A DNA stretch of 64,000 bases from Bacillus sp. Marseille-P3661 (GTDB taxonomy: Bacteria > Bacillota > Bacilli > Bacillales > Bacillaceae_J). Under the pieces are notes generated by a model. It was not told the origin of the DNA, ran no database searches, and was given only the letters and a program-made list of their open reading frames with translations. Within the stretch, counting starts at the first letter, position 1; each line of letters opens with the position of its first letter. Made by a program: the position numbers and the translations under genes. The stretch is taken from positions 1,747,018 to 1,811,017 of the forward strand of contig NZ_LT965953.1 of NCBI RefSeq assembly GCF_900240995.1, read 5' to 3'. Shown one piece after another: positions 26,371-36,684 of this stretch.

Positions 26371-26402
26371 CTTAAAATTTAATATTTTTCAAATTTTCGG
26401 AC

Positions 26403-26459
26403 AAAAAAAGCATCTTTACCAATTCGTCTAATACATAAGACGAATTGGATAAAGATGCC
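26403..26459 (-). terminator. Strong intrinsic terminator after the YezD-family gene
   Basis: On the minus strand a stem of about 20 bp (GCATCTTTATCCAATTCGTC paired with its complement, one bulged base) is followed by TTTTTTTGTCC. It separates the yezD-type transcript from the importer operon. Confidence 0.85.
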
Positions 26460-26486
26460 TTTAGTGGTCTAATCGGCAGATATCTT

Positions 26487-26678
26487 CTATCCATTATTTT
26501 TATTCTCGGTTTTTTTTAGCGTAAATCGTTTTTTTTCAGTTACATCAATTTGTGTAATTTCTCCATTATGGACCGTAATAACTAAAGAACCGTATTCGAT
26601 TCCCTTTAGGGTTGATAGTATATGATTTACTTTTGTCTCATCTAAGCTATTCACTTTTAATTCCCCCTTTATGACCAT
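26487..26678 (-). CDS. yezD: YezD-family (DUF2292) small protein
   Basis: A 63-residue protein with the compact DUF2292 pattern: a helix (ETKVNHILSTLKGIEYGSLVI), a strand (ITVHNGEITQIDVTEKKRF) and a basic tail. YezD-family genes are common in Bacillaceae, and my recollection, not checked here, is that they tend to occur with sulfur genes. The leader carries a SAM-I riboswitch and terminator hairpin, so the gene is expected to be expressed when S-adenosylmethionine is low. The molecular role of the family is not established. Confidence 0.8.
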   Translation of the reverse strand: MVIKGELKVNSLDETKVNHILSTLKGIEYGSLVITVHNGEITQIDVTEKKRFTLKKTENKNNG

Positions 26679-26724
26679 TTACTTTTTTTGCTCTTAGTTG
26701 ACTAGTAGCAAAATGAGTTCAACA

Positions 26725-26757
26725 ACAATAAAACCCTCTTCCATAAGAAGAGGGTTG
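26725..26757 (-). terminator. Riboswitch expression-platform terminator
   Basis: On the minus strand AACCCTCTTC pairs with GAAGAGGGTT around a five-base loop (TTATG), followed by TTATTGTTG. It lies between the SAM-I aptamer and the yezD start, the expected position for a transcription-attenuation platform. Confidence 0.8.
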
Positions 26758-26784
26758 TTTACGACATATATAAACAGTGCGCTC

Positions 26785-26890
26785 TTCTTATCTTTCAAGC
26801 ATGTAAGCCTGCTGGAATTGGCACAGTACTTATTTAAAGTCTGTTGCCGAGGTATCATAGGGCCAGTCCCTCCACCTCTCTGGATAAGAA
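26785..26890 (-). ncRNA. SAM-I (S-box) riboswitch aptamer
   Basis: The minus strand reads CTTATCCAGAGAGGTGGAG, then GAGGGACTGGCCCTATGA, ACCTCGGCAACAG, TGCCAATTCCAGCAGG and finally GAAAGATAAGAAG. These are the conserved S-box elements in order: P1 5' strand with AGAG, the GG.GGGA-CUGGCCC-AUGA core, the GGCAAC region, the UGCCAAUUCC junction and P1 3' strand. The kink-turn and pseudoknot positions are as in known aptamers. It controls the yezD-family gene and is expected to switch it off when SAM is abundant. Confidence 0.95.
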
Positions 26891-27194
26891 ATTATTTGTA
26901 TTTAATTTTTCAAAAAATATAAATCTAGTTTATAACCAAAAATTGGAAGTGTCAACAGAATTTATTATTGAATTGCAGTTTGTGTGTTACTCACATTTCC
27001 AACTTAGAAACAATAATAAATGTAAAATTTGCAAAAGTCAACCATCTTTTTTTTGCTTTTACTTTCTACAAATTAATTTTAAACAATTATTAATGAACGG
27101 ATAGTAATTAGAGCTATTTTTCAAATAAGAAGGTGAGACACCCCTGATGTTACTCAGAATATCTATTTTTCCTTAATTTGATTTTTAATCTCTA

Positions 27195-27440
27195 TATGTT
27201 TCTTTAATTGCTAAAAATCCATTTACATTCTTAAGAAAAATATCCACTAAAATTGAATCAAAGTGTTTTCCTTTTTCATCATGATAATAATTAAGGATCT
27301 ACACCAATTTCCAAGCTTTTTTATAAACCTGAACGGTACTTAACGCATCAAAAACATCTGCAATCGCAGTGATCCTTCCGAATAAAGGGATATCCGTTCC
27401 TTTCAAACCCCTTGGATCTTTGGAACGTCCGATGTGACAT
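27195..27440 (-). pseudogene. Remnant of an HD-GYP-domain protein
   Basis: The minus strand encodes [34 protein letters not shown], then a stop, and in the same frame DEKGKHFDSILVDIFLKN. This is the C-terminal half of an HD-GYP phosphodiesterase (normally ...YP.GL.G..IPL..RI..IADV.DAL...R.Y...........GTHFDP). The metal-binding N-terminal part is absent and a frame disruption precedes DPRG. It is a decayed gene in an otherwise empty AT-rich 650-base gap between the S-box and the DUF2269 gene. Confidence 0.75.
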
Positions 27441-27540
27441 GTTCATATTCAGTTTTGGCAACTTTCCCACTTTCAAGTATCAAATCTTTTATTGATCCAA
27501 AGAGTCCTGTCTCCCCGTATATAATTACCTATTAATAAAT

Positions 27541-27563
27541 AAAATAAGCCCCCATGACGGAGG
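27541..27563 (-). terminator. Probable terminator after the DUF2269 gene
   Basis: On the minus strand AGGCCTCC-GTCAT-GGGGGCTT forms a stem with two G-U pairs, followed by ATTTTATTTATTAAT. Confidence 0.6.
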
Positions 27564-27564
27564 C

Positions 27565-28017
27565 CTAGAATGGCTTAAGTGACATTAAGATAATTAGGAT
27601 AAGAACTGAAACTCGAGCAATATTATCCAGCTTTCCGATTTGCATCGCAATTGGCATAAAATCACTTGGTAATTCGTTGCTATCTTGGTTTTGTAACATC
27701 AAATATAACTTTTCTGCTCTTTTCGGGATCATATAAGCAACGATTGGCTGTACAGCTAGATATATAACTAAAGCAGTAATGTACCAGGCTTGAGTAAATA
27801 AAGACGGATTAATTGCACCCAATATTAATCCCGTTACGAGGAGTGTAATACTTCCTATTTTCGCATACTTTTCTACGTCTTTAGCTGTTTCTAATGCTTG
27901 TTTTGCCTTCTCCACGTTCGTACCTCTCTTCATGATTGAAGGGTTGGCAAACACAGCACCTAAACCACAAACCGCTGCAAGGATATGAATTACTAAGATT
28001 ATGCCATACAAACTCAT
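27565..28017 (-). CDS. DUF2269-like membrane protein
   Basis: A 150-residue protein with four membrane helices: YGIILVIHILAAVCGLGAVFA, the segment IGSITLLVTGLILGA, a helix YITALVIYLAVQPIVAYMI and ARVSVLILIILMSLKPF. The N-terminal HILAAV with a conserved membrane His and the overall layout match DUF2269 and related small integral membrane proteins. No function is known. It is monocistronic, with a weak terminator after it. The 490 bases between its start and the chromate-transporter start at 28510 hold nothing I recognise. Confidence 0.72.
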   Translation of the reverse strand: MSLYGIILVIHILAAVCGLGAVFANPSIMKRGTNVEKAKQALETAKDVEKYAKIGSITLLVTGLILGAINPSLFTQAWYITALVIYLAVQPIVAYMIPKRAEKLYLMLQNQDSNELPSDFMPIAMQIGKLDNIARVSVLILIILMSLKPF

Positions 28018-28509
28018 GTCTAAAACCTCACTTTCTTATTACCAATGTGATGTTACCCATTATATATATGTAGCTTAGCCATGAGTTTTTACTTTTTTTG
28101 TTACAAAATTCCTGAGTATTTGAATAAAAAAGTAGACATAAAGTTCTATAAATCCTTAGGATGCAGGAACAGTTTGTGTCCAATTTAATATTACTAAAGC
28201 TCTACACGTCAAACTGAAGGAGGGCACTACTTTTATAGAAAAGTCTGGATCAAGAGAATAACATTTCTCCATCATTTTCAAAATTCACATACAGGCTCAT
28301 TGGACGATTACTCTTTGAAAAATTCAATTTATATAAGAGCATGAATTTCTGTTTCACGACAATCCTAATTTCCTAAAGATCACAATAAATATTACTAATA
28401 AAAATATTATTAAAGCACTCTTATATCTGCACACTTTTTCATTGCAACATACAAGCAAGAAGATAATAAAACTAGTACACTTCTTATTTACCAAAAAGGA
28501 GGGTTTTCC

Positions 28510-29103
28510 TTGAAAGAACAGAACATCGATTCCATAAAAATAGCACAAATCAGTCTATTATCTCTTTCCTTAAGTTTCTTTAGGATAGGAGTGACAACTT
28601 TCGGAGGAATGTGGGCAAATGCTCACAAAATTGAGGGTATTCTTGTCCATCAGAACCGTTGGATTTCCTTACAAGAATTACAATCCATGATGGTTGCAGC
28701 CGCACTAATTCCCGCACCTCAATTCATGTCATTTGGCGCTTTAATTGGATTTAAACTGAAAGGATGGATAGGAAGCTTTATCGCGGTCTTCTCGTTAATT
28801 TTACCAGGCGCATTAGTTGTTTTAATCGGTGTTCTCATCATAAGTCCCTCTTTACTTTCAGGGCCATTAGAGCCAGTGCGCCGATTTGTTGGAATCGCAG
28901 TCATTGGATTATTGCTTGGTAATGCTTATCTGCAATTAAATAGTCCGAATATTACTGGCATAGAACGAATAATTGGCATAAGTCTTACCTTATTAGTTGC
29001 GATCTCCTCCATTATTGGAGTCCCTATACTTATCTCATCAATTTGTGGCTTTATACTAGGTGCGTTCTTCATTCGTAATAAAGCGTCGGAAAGTGACAGT
29101 TAA
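28510..29103 (+). CDS. chrA: Chromate transporter, N-terminal-type half (SCHR)
   Basis: A 197-residue chromate-ion-transporter-family protein, with FFRIGVTTFGG, a Pro-rich AAALIPAPQFMSFGALIGF and about five to six helices. Single-domain members work as pairs of unequal halves (short-chain CHR proteins). The start is TTG, preceded by AAGGAGGG 9 bases upstream. The second half starts directly after the stop. Export of chromate is the known role in the family; sulfate mimicry links it loosely to the sulfur genes nearby. Confidence 0.9.
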   Translation: MKEQNIDSIKIAQISLLSLSLSFFRIGVTTFGGMWANAHKIEGILVHQNRWISLQELQSMMVAAALIPAPQFMSFGALIGFKLKGWIGSFIAVFSLILPGALVVLIGVLIISPSLLSGPLEPVRRFVGIAVIGLLLGNAYLQLNSPNITGIERIIGISLTLLVAISSIIGVPILISSICGFILGAFFIRNKASESDS

Positions 29104-29628
29104 ATGAGTACATCGGTAGGCGTGATAGAAATAATGATGGTCATTATGTTTAGTACATTATTTTCAATTGGAGGCGGGAACGGTCCACTAGCAGTGATAC
29201 AAAACCAATGGGTGAAAACAGGAGTATTAGACGCTGGATTATTTACATGGGCGATTGCATTAAGCTATCTGGCACCAGGACCTAGAGCAGGCTTTTTGTC
29301 TGGTATAGGCTATTATATGTACGGCTTTCCTGGAGCGATTGCGGCAGTTATTGGGATCGTTATTCCCACATGTATAGGCTCTTCTTTAATTTCATTCGGT
29401 TTAAAGAAAATCGAACCAATCATAAAAAAAGTTACTCTTTCAGCCGGTTTTGTTATATCTGGCTTAATCACTGTTGCGGCATGGGAAACAGCAGTACCAA
29501 TGGAATTAGTAGGAATGGAAATCTTTGCCGTTATAGTCATATCATTTGTAATCTCCAAATGGAAAATTGAACCTATATGGATTATTCTTGGAGCCGCGTT
29601 TTTAGGGTTGATAACTTATTTACTGTAA
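29104..29628 (+). CDS. chrA: Chromate transporter, C-terminal-type half (SCHR)
   Basis: A 174-residue partner of the preceding gene with FSIGGGNGPLAVIQ, LSYLAPGPRAGFLSGIGYY and PTCIGSSLISF, the counterparts of the second CHR domain. The ATG follows the first gene's TAA without a gap (TAAATG), so ribosomes can re-initiate and give equal amounts of both halves. Both are needed for a functional heteromer in known SCHR pairs. Confidence 0.9.
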   Translation: MSTSVGVIEIMMVIMFSTLFSIGGGNGPLAVIQNQWVKTGVLDAGLFTWAIALSYLAPGPRAGFLSGIGYYMYGFPGAIAAVIGIVIPTCIGSSLISFGLKKIEPIIKKVTLSAGFVISGLITVAAWETAVPMELVGMEIFAVIVISFVISKWKIEPIWIILGAAFLGLITYLL

Positions 29629-29689
29629 TTAATGTATCACTAACCATCCTGCCCTCTGTTAGGGCTCTGCGTTTGAGAAATATGCGCTT

Positions 29690-29742
29690 GAGGACAAAGA
29701 GACGGTTTACTGCTTGCACAAAACAAACAGTAGAACCGTCCC
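29690..29742. repeat. Intergenic hairpin repeat, copy A
   Basis: GACGGTTTACTG and CAGTAGAACCGTC form an imperfect stem around a loop of about 15 bases, ending ...GAACCGTCCCTATGAATGC. It belongs to the same family as copies at 33741, 48255, 54598, 56668 and 61081. It lies 60 bases after the chromate-transporter pair and may act as its terminator. Confidence 0.65.
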
Positions 29743-29969
29743 TATGAATGCGTTTCATTTGGAACGATATATTCAAACGGGCCGCCGTCTGTCAATACAT
29801 TCAATGCCTAACCGCTTTGGAGTTTTGTTGCCTTACGAAGTAACCGCCATTAAATCATTTCTTCTGTATACGTTATAAAAAAGAAATACAAGCATTTATA
29901 TTTTTCTATTTAAAAAACAAGCAATTTACCATTTTAGTTGTTTGTGAGTATGTCATTGCTCTAATAGAA

Positions 29970-30170
29970 GATCTATCCGGACATAAGGTACGTTATTCCG
30001 TTCAAAAAAGCCGTTTTATGAATTTGGAGGACATATGTTCCTCTATTAAATGCAAATGAGCATATTTTGGAGTGATTTTAATCAAATAAGGCACTCAATG
30101 TCCGGTAAGATCTTCAAATGCAGCTTTTTTATGAGATTAAGGGCTTAAATGTCCGGAAAAAATAGACTTT
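29970..30170. repeat. TGTCCGG-containing intergenic repeat region
   Basis: Three copies of a TGTCCGG-type word (ATCCGGACATAAGG, CAATGTCCGGTAAG, AAATGTCCGGAAAA) are spaced by 60-110 bases around GTTATTCCGTTC and AAAAAAGCCG blocks. The same word family occurs inverted (GCCGGACATTCAGTTCC) at 61860-62112. No open frame is present. Confidence 0.45.
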
Positions 30171-30254
30171 TTTCTAAAGCATGTAGTATGACACTTACAT
30201 TTAATAGTCCTCTCTATCAAGAGCCTTTACAAAATGTACCCCGGTTAAGATTCT

Positions 30255-30419
30255 CTAACTATTTAACTGGTCGGCAACAGCTTTGAGTCCTTTATTATTT
30301 ATTTTTGGGTGCTCAATATTCTCCACAATCAAAGCAGTGACATCGGGTTTAATAATGTATCCGCAAAAGTAATGGCTTCCCTCTGGAAAATTATAAAAAG
30401 GACAAGTGAGTGCCACAAC
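30255..30419 (-). pseudogene. Unidentified protein-coding fragment
   Basis: A minus-strand open stretch of 54 codons reads ...FYNFPEGSHYFCGYIIKPDV, TALIVENIEHPKINNKGLKA and VADQLNS*. The composition is protein-like and no start or ribosome site precedes it, so it appears to be the C-terminus of a lost gene. I do not recognise the family. The remainder of the 1.08-kb gap before katG holds two repeat elements and nothing else I can identify. Confidence 0.3.
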
Positions 30420-30630
30420 GGACTAAATACCTAGCTCCCTCCCCAGAGGAAAGCATGCCTATGATTCATTGATTGCAGTGTGGCAACCTGTTAATATCTT
30501 ACTTCCCTGAAAAACCTGGGCCCCCTCCATCCAAAGATGTGTACGATGAAGAATTAACAGAAGTCTTCTAAAGGTAGATATTTTATAACATTATTCTAAT
30601 CTGCCAATTTACGTAATAGTTTAATATAGT

Positions 30631-32894
<2,264 letters not shown>

Positions 32895-33033
32895 CGGCAA
32901 TTACGGTAATTACCAGTAAAAAAACCTGCGCATTTCGCAATGGCGATGCAGGATACATGAAATTCCATAGCACCTTCGAGGATGCCTAATCTCAACTCAG
33001 CCTTATGAGGTGGAAAGTGAGTTTTGATACAGG

Positions 33034-33055
33034 AGCACTTGTAAGGTGCTTTTTT
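33034..33055 (+). terminator. Intrinsic terminator after katG
   Basis: AGCAC-TTGTAAG-GTGCT followed by TTTTTT, 140 bases after the katG stop. A second hairpin, CCTGC...GCAGG at 32923-32952, lies before it. Confidence 0.65.
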
Positions 33056-33222
33056 CGTATACATAGAAACAAGTTTCAAGGTCATGGTATTGCTCATGTT
33101 AATTCTCCGCTTTCAAACCTAACTTTACGTTTACATATCTCTAAATACTCTTTGAATGGATCTGTATATATATTTAGATAAACTTTACGTTGAATATAGT
33201 TGTCTGTTTTTCTCCAACTCCA

Positions 33223-33402
33223 CTAAATCATTCTTTGTTTCAATGTCACTAGAATACCAGTTAGTAAGAATGGCCTTGTATAATTCCAGTTTCGTATATC
33301 CCGCTCAATTGTCATTTTCATTGCTCGTACAACCAACTCACTAAAAAGCTTTCTGCTCCATTCTTTTATTTCGCTTTGATAACTAAGTGCAAATAAATTG
33401 CT
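33223..33402 (-). pseudogene. Unidentified fragment, possibly DnaD-domain-like
   Basis: A 59-codon minus-strand stretch ends ...ELVVRAMKMTIERDIRNW, NYTRPFLLTGILVTLKQRMI*. The spacing of NWNYT, IL and a following GI/VTLKQ resembles the end of DnaB_2/DnaD domains (...NW.YI..IL..W...GI.TL), but the match is weak. There is no start codon with a ribosome site. The rest of the 670-base gap after katG shows only hairpins. Confidence 0.25.
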
Positions 33403-33564
33403 CTAAAGGCAGGTCTAATTACCATAATTGATATCCTATTTAAATACTGTCCCCTCTCTTGCAATTTCACTTCCCCTTCTGAATCATCCTCTGCCTTGAA
33501 TATGGACTATAATTAACCTAAAATTGGATGTAATACTATTAGAGGTTTAAGGAGTGTGATTCTC

Positions 33565-33726
33565 TTGAAGAATAGATCTGAAGACCACGACTTTTGTCAA
33601 AAGCTTTTAGATACATGGAATACTCGCAGTTTACGTCAAATGAACTATGTTCACGGAAGACCTGAGCTAGTAGAAAAGATGAAAAATGAAGTAAGTGAGC
33701 TCTTGCAGAAATGGGGATATTTATAG
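33565..33726 (+). CDS. Small 53-residue protein
   Basis: A TTG start at 33565 has AAGGAG 10 bases upstream. The product is MKNRSEDHDFCQKLLDTWNT, then RSLRQMNYVHGRPELVEKMK and NEVSELLQKWGYL, a charged helical peptide without membrane segments. A hairpin of the dispersed family follows directly. Codon use and the ribosome site argue for a real gene; the function is unknown. Confidence 0.6.
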   Translation: MKNRSEDHDFCQKLLDTWNTRSLRQMNYVHGRPELVEKMKNEVSELLQKWGYL

Positions 33727-33740
33727 TGAATGATAAAATT

Positions 33741-33794
33741 ATGGTGACGATTCTGGTGCACCGATTTTAGGAGCTAGAGAACCGTCACCATGAA
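33741..33794. repeat. Intergenic hairpin repeat, variant copy
   Basis: ATGGTGACGATTCT and AGAGAACCGTCACCAT pair around a ~25-base loop. It shares AGAACCGTC with the other hairpin copies, but GGTGACG replaces GGGACGG. It separates convergent genes (the small plus-strand gene and the molybdoenzyme gene) and can act as a bidirectional terminator. Confidence 0.6.
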
Positions 33795-33810
33795 TAATGA
33801 AAACGATGTA

Positions 33811-35853
33811 TTACTGTATTTTTTCAACCGCAACACGACCAGAGAAAAACGTTGCGCCGCCCCCCATATCCGCAATTCGATCAGGGGTTAGAACGTTAAC
33901 TCGGTCCTTATAATCCGCAGAATTAGACCATAGCCCTTGAGTTACAACTACACCACGTAAAACATTTTCCCCAACTGCAGCAGTCAACTCGCACTCCCCA
34001 CGCTGATTCCATACACGGACTTTTTGTCCCTCTTCAATACCTAGAGAATTGGCATCTTCAACATTGATAAATAAGCGAGGTTGCTTTTCTAGGGTAATAT
34101 GCTTTTGTATATTTGAAAAAGTAGAATTCAAGAAATTATGATTGGCCGTTGGCACAAATAGAAATGGAAAATCGCCATCATTTACAATAGGTATATAGGT
34201 AGGCAATGGTGGATATCCATCTGCTTTCATCTGCTCCGAATATAACTCTATTTTTCCACTAGGAGTTTCTAATTTTCCTGGCAATAGTGGTTTTACTTTT
34301 GCCTTAATATACTGCTGTTCTACTAAGTCTTTAACTGTAATGCCTTCTAAATAAGGATTATCCGTTTGCTCTAAAGCTTCGGCAATTAATTCTTTATCTG
34401 TTACTTTGAATTCAGTTTCATGAAAGCCCATACCTTCAGCTAATAGTCGAAACACATCTGTGTTGGAGACAGATTCACCGAAAGGCTCTATGATCGGTTG
34501 TTGAATTTGAATGTAATGGTGCCAGTAAGATGTATAAAAGTCATTATTTTCATAAGAAGAGGTTGCCGGCAACACTATATCAGCAAATTTTGCTGTTTCA
34601 GTCATAAACATGTCATGGACAACAAGAAATAAATCCTCTCTTTCAAGTCCCGCATTTACCTTATTTCCATCCGGAGCAACAACAGCTGGGTTACTGTTAT
34701 ATACATACATAGCCTTAATTGGCGGATCTAAAGAAAGCAATGTTTCACCAATTGCATTCATATTGATTACGCGAGTATTCTTGTTTTGTAATAAATCAGG
34801 TCGCTGTAATTTACTCTTATTAAAAGCTAAAAAATCAGAATTAGATTTGTTAGCGCCTCCTCCTTTATGGAGCCACTGCCCTGTTAAAGCTGGAAGACAA
34901 GTAATAGTTCGACTGCACATTCCCCCATTATCATGATGCTGAATACCGTTACCTATTCTTATAAAAGATGGTGTTGTACCTCCATACAAATGGGCAAGCT
35001 TAATAATATCATTCACCGAAACCCCGGTTATTTGAGAAACAGTAGTAGGATCGTACTGAACAACATGATCACGCAGTTCTTCGTAACCAACGGTATATTG
35101 TTGTAAAAACAATTTATCAACTAGCCCTTCGGCATATAAGATATGCATGATACCTAGAGCAAGTGCTGTATCTGTTCCTGGTAAAATAGGAATAAACCAA
35201 TCTGCCATTTTAGCAGTTTGATTTTTATGGACATCGATAACAACAAGTTTCGCTCCCTTTTTTCGTGCTTTTTGGGCAAGTACTAATTGATGCATATTTG
35301 TGCTGGCTGCATTTACTCCCCAAAAAATGATTAATTTAGAATCAATCGTATCCTCTGGATCCGTACCTAATTTTCCACCCATTGTATATTTATAACCTGT
35401 TGTACCAGCTGACTGGCAAATGGTACGATCGAGTTGTGAAGCACCTAGTCGGTTAAAGAAACGACGATCCATTCCTTCTGCACTCAATTTTCCCATATTT
35501 CCATAAAAGCTATAGGGTAAAATACTCTCTGGTCCATTAGTTTGCACAAGCTCCTTGAATCTAGAAATTATTGAATCAACGGCTTCCTTCCAGCTAATCT
35601 GCTCAAACAAACCCTCACCTTTCCGGCCTATACGTTTCATTGGGTATTTTAACCGTTTTTCATCATAAAGTCGTTCTGTAATATGTCTTACTTTATTACA
35701 AATCTTCCCTTTTGTTATGGGGTGGTCTGGATCACCTTCCACTTTGACAATAACCCCGTCTTTTTTATGCAAAAGTAATCCACATTGATCTGGACAATCA
35801 AGCGAGCAAACAGAAGGAAAAACACCATTTTTCTGATCTATGGACAAAGACAT
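33811..35853 (-). CDS. yoaE: Molybdopterin oxidoreductase of the DMSO reductase family (YoaE-like)
   Basis: A 680-residue protein. The N-terminus has a [4Fe-4S] site with Cys16, Cys20, Cys24 and Cys52 (C-x3-C-x3-C-x27-C), followed by the bis-MGD catalytic domain and the C-terminal molydopterin dinucleotide-binding domain (FLFVPTANHNFLNSTFSN, RLFINVEDANSLGIEEGQKVRVWN). There is no Tat signal, so it is cytoplasmic. Length and N-terminus match B. subtilis YoaE, a putative oxidoreductase related to formate dehydrogenases and thiosulfate reductases; its substrate is not known. It is monocistronic with AAAGGAG before the ATG. Confidence 0.88.
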   Translation of the reverse strand: MSLSIDQKNGVFPSVCSLDCPDQCGLLLHKKDGVIVKVEGDPDHPITKGKICNKVRHITERLYDEKRLKYPMKRIGRKGEGLFEQISWKEAVDSIISRFKELVQTNGPESILPYSFYGNMGKLSAEGMDRRFFNRLGASQLDRTICQSAGTTGYKYTMGGKLGTDPEDTIDSKLIIFWGVNAASTNMHQLVLAQKARKKGAKLVVIDVHKNQTAKMADWFIPILPGTDTALALGIMHILYAEGLVDKLFLQQYTVGYEELRDHVVQYDPTTVSQITGVSVNDIIKLAHLYGGTTPSFIRIGNGIQHHDNGGMCSRTITCLPALTGQWLHKGGGANKSNSDFLAFNKSKLQRPDLLQNKNTRVINMNAIGETLLSLDPPIKAMYVYNSNPAVVAPDGNKVNAGLEREDLFLVVHDMFMTETAKFADIVLPATSSYENNDFYTSYWHHYIQIQQPIIEPFGESVSNTDVFRLLAEGMGFHETEFKVTDKELIAEALEQTDNPYLEGITVKDLVEQQYIKAKVKPLLPGKLETPSGKIELYSEQMKADGYPPLPTYIPIVNDGDFPFLFVPTANHNFLNSTFSNIQKHITLEKQPRLFINVEDANSLGIEEGQKVRVWNQRGECELTAAVGENVLRGVVVTQGLWSNSADYKDRVNVLTPDRIADMGGGATFFSGRVAVEKIQ

Positions 35854-36054
35854 AAACCTACTCCTTTATTAAAATGATTCATCAAAATGCTATCCTACTA
35901 AACAAATGATCACCTAGCCTATAAAACCTCATCAAAATCTATTAGATAAAATGAAAAAAGCTGGCAGTAAAATATAACCAGCTCTCTTTATAAAATTTTT
36001 TCATATTCCTATATATTTCGTCTTGTTACTTCCAGAATGTTCTGAATTCCTAAA

Positions 36055-36684
36055 TCATCCACTCACGTAAGTTTTAAATCCTTCTAATGCATCATCTAGA
36101 TTCTCAGTAGTCAATGGTTTTACACTTTTTAGTGTGAAACTCCCGTAAGCTAGTATTGCAACTTCCTCAATTACTTCTGCTCTTCGATAAGCATCCTTTA
36201 AAGTAGATCCAACAGCTACTACTCCATGATTAGCTAATAAAACACCATTGCTATCCCCTAGCGTATTTACAGCGTTAATTGCTAATTGTTCAGATCCATA
36301 TGTTGCATACGGAGCTACAGACACCTCTCTACCAATATCAGCGATTGTATAGTGTACTGGCGGAATAGCAATATTGGCACAAGCAAACATTGTAGCATAT
36401 GTTGAATGAGTATGAACGATTGCTTCTATTGAAATATTATTCTTATAAATAAAACTATGCATCGGTGTTTCAGATGAAGGCTTTCGATGTCCTGAAATGA
36501 CATTCCCTGTATTAAGATCCACTTCTAAAACATCTTCTTCTGTCATTTCATCATATGGTAGTGCAGATGGAGTAATATACATTCTATCACCGATTCTAGC
36601 ACTAATATTCCCTGCAGTCCCTACAACTAAACCGCTCTTATCCATCAATTTTGCATAATGTACGATATCTTTTTTAATTTGCAT
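36055..36684 (-). CDS. Class II aldolase (fuculose/ribulose-phosphate aldolase type)
   Basis: About 209 residues, a class II aldolase/adducin-family enzyme. The zinc and catalytic residues are visible: Glu in SSETPMH, the two His of HTHS, and His in ANHGVV; the phosphate-binding TAGNISAR is present. It cleaves a ketose 1-phosphate to DHAP and an aldehyde. The frame has a GTG at 36696, but the ATG at 36684 is a better start. It overlaps the kinase gene upstream. With a 2-hydroxyacid dehydrogenase, a FGGY kinase and a sugar importer it forms one catabolic pathway; the sugar is unknown. Confidence 0.88.
   Translation of the reverse strand: MQIKKDIVHYAKLMDKSGLVVGTAGNISARIGDRMYITPSALPYDEMTEEDVLEVDLNTGNVISGHRKPSSETPMHSFIYKNNISIEAIVHTHSTYATMFACANIAIPPVHYTIADIGREVSVAPYATYGSEQLAINAVNTLGDSNGVLLANHGVVAVGSTLKDAYRRAEVIEEVAILAYGSFTLKSVKPLTTENLDDALEGFKTYVSG

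Noticed and set aside
28354-28548. Minus-strand 64-codon hydrophobic frame upstream of the chromate transporter
   Set aside because: It overlaps the start of the plus-strand gene and its ribosome site. There is no ribosome site of its own, and the hydrophobicity follows from AT-rich composition.
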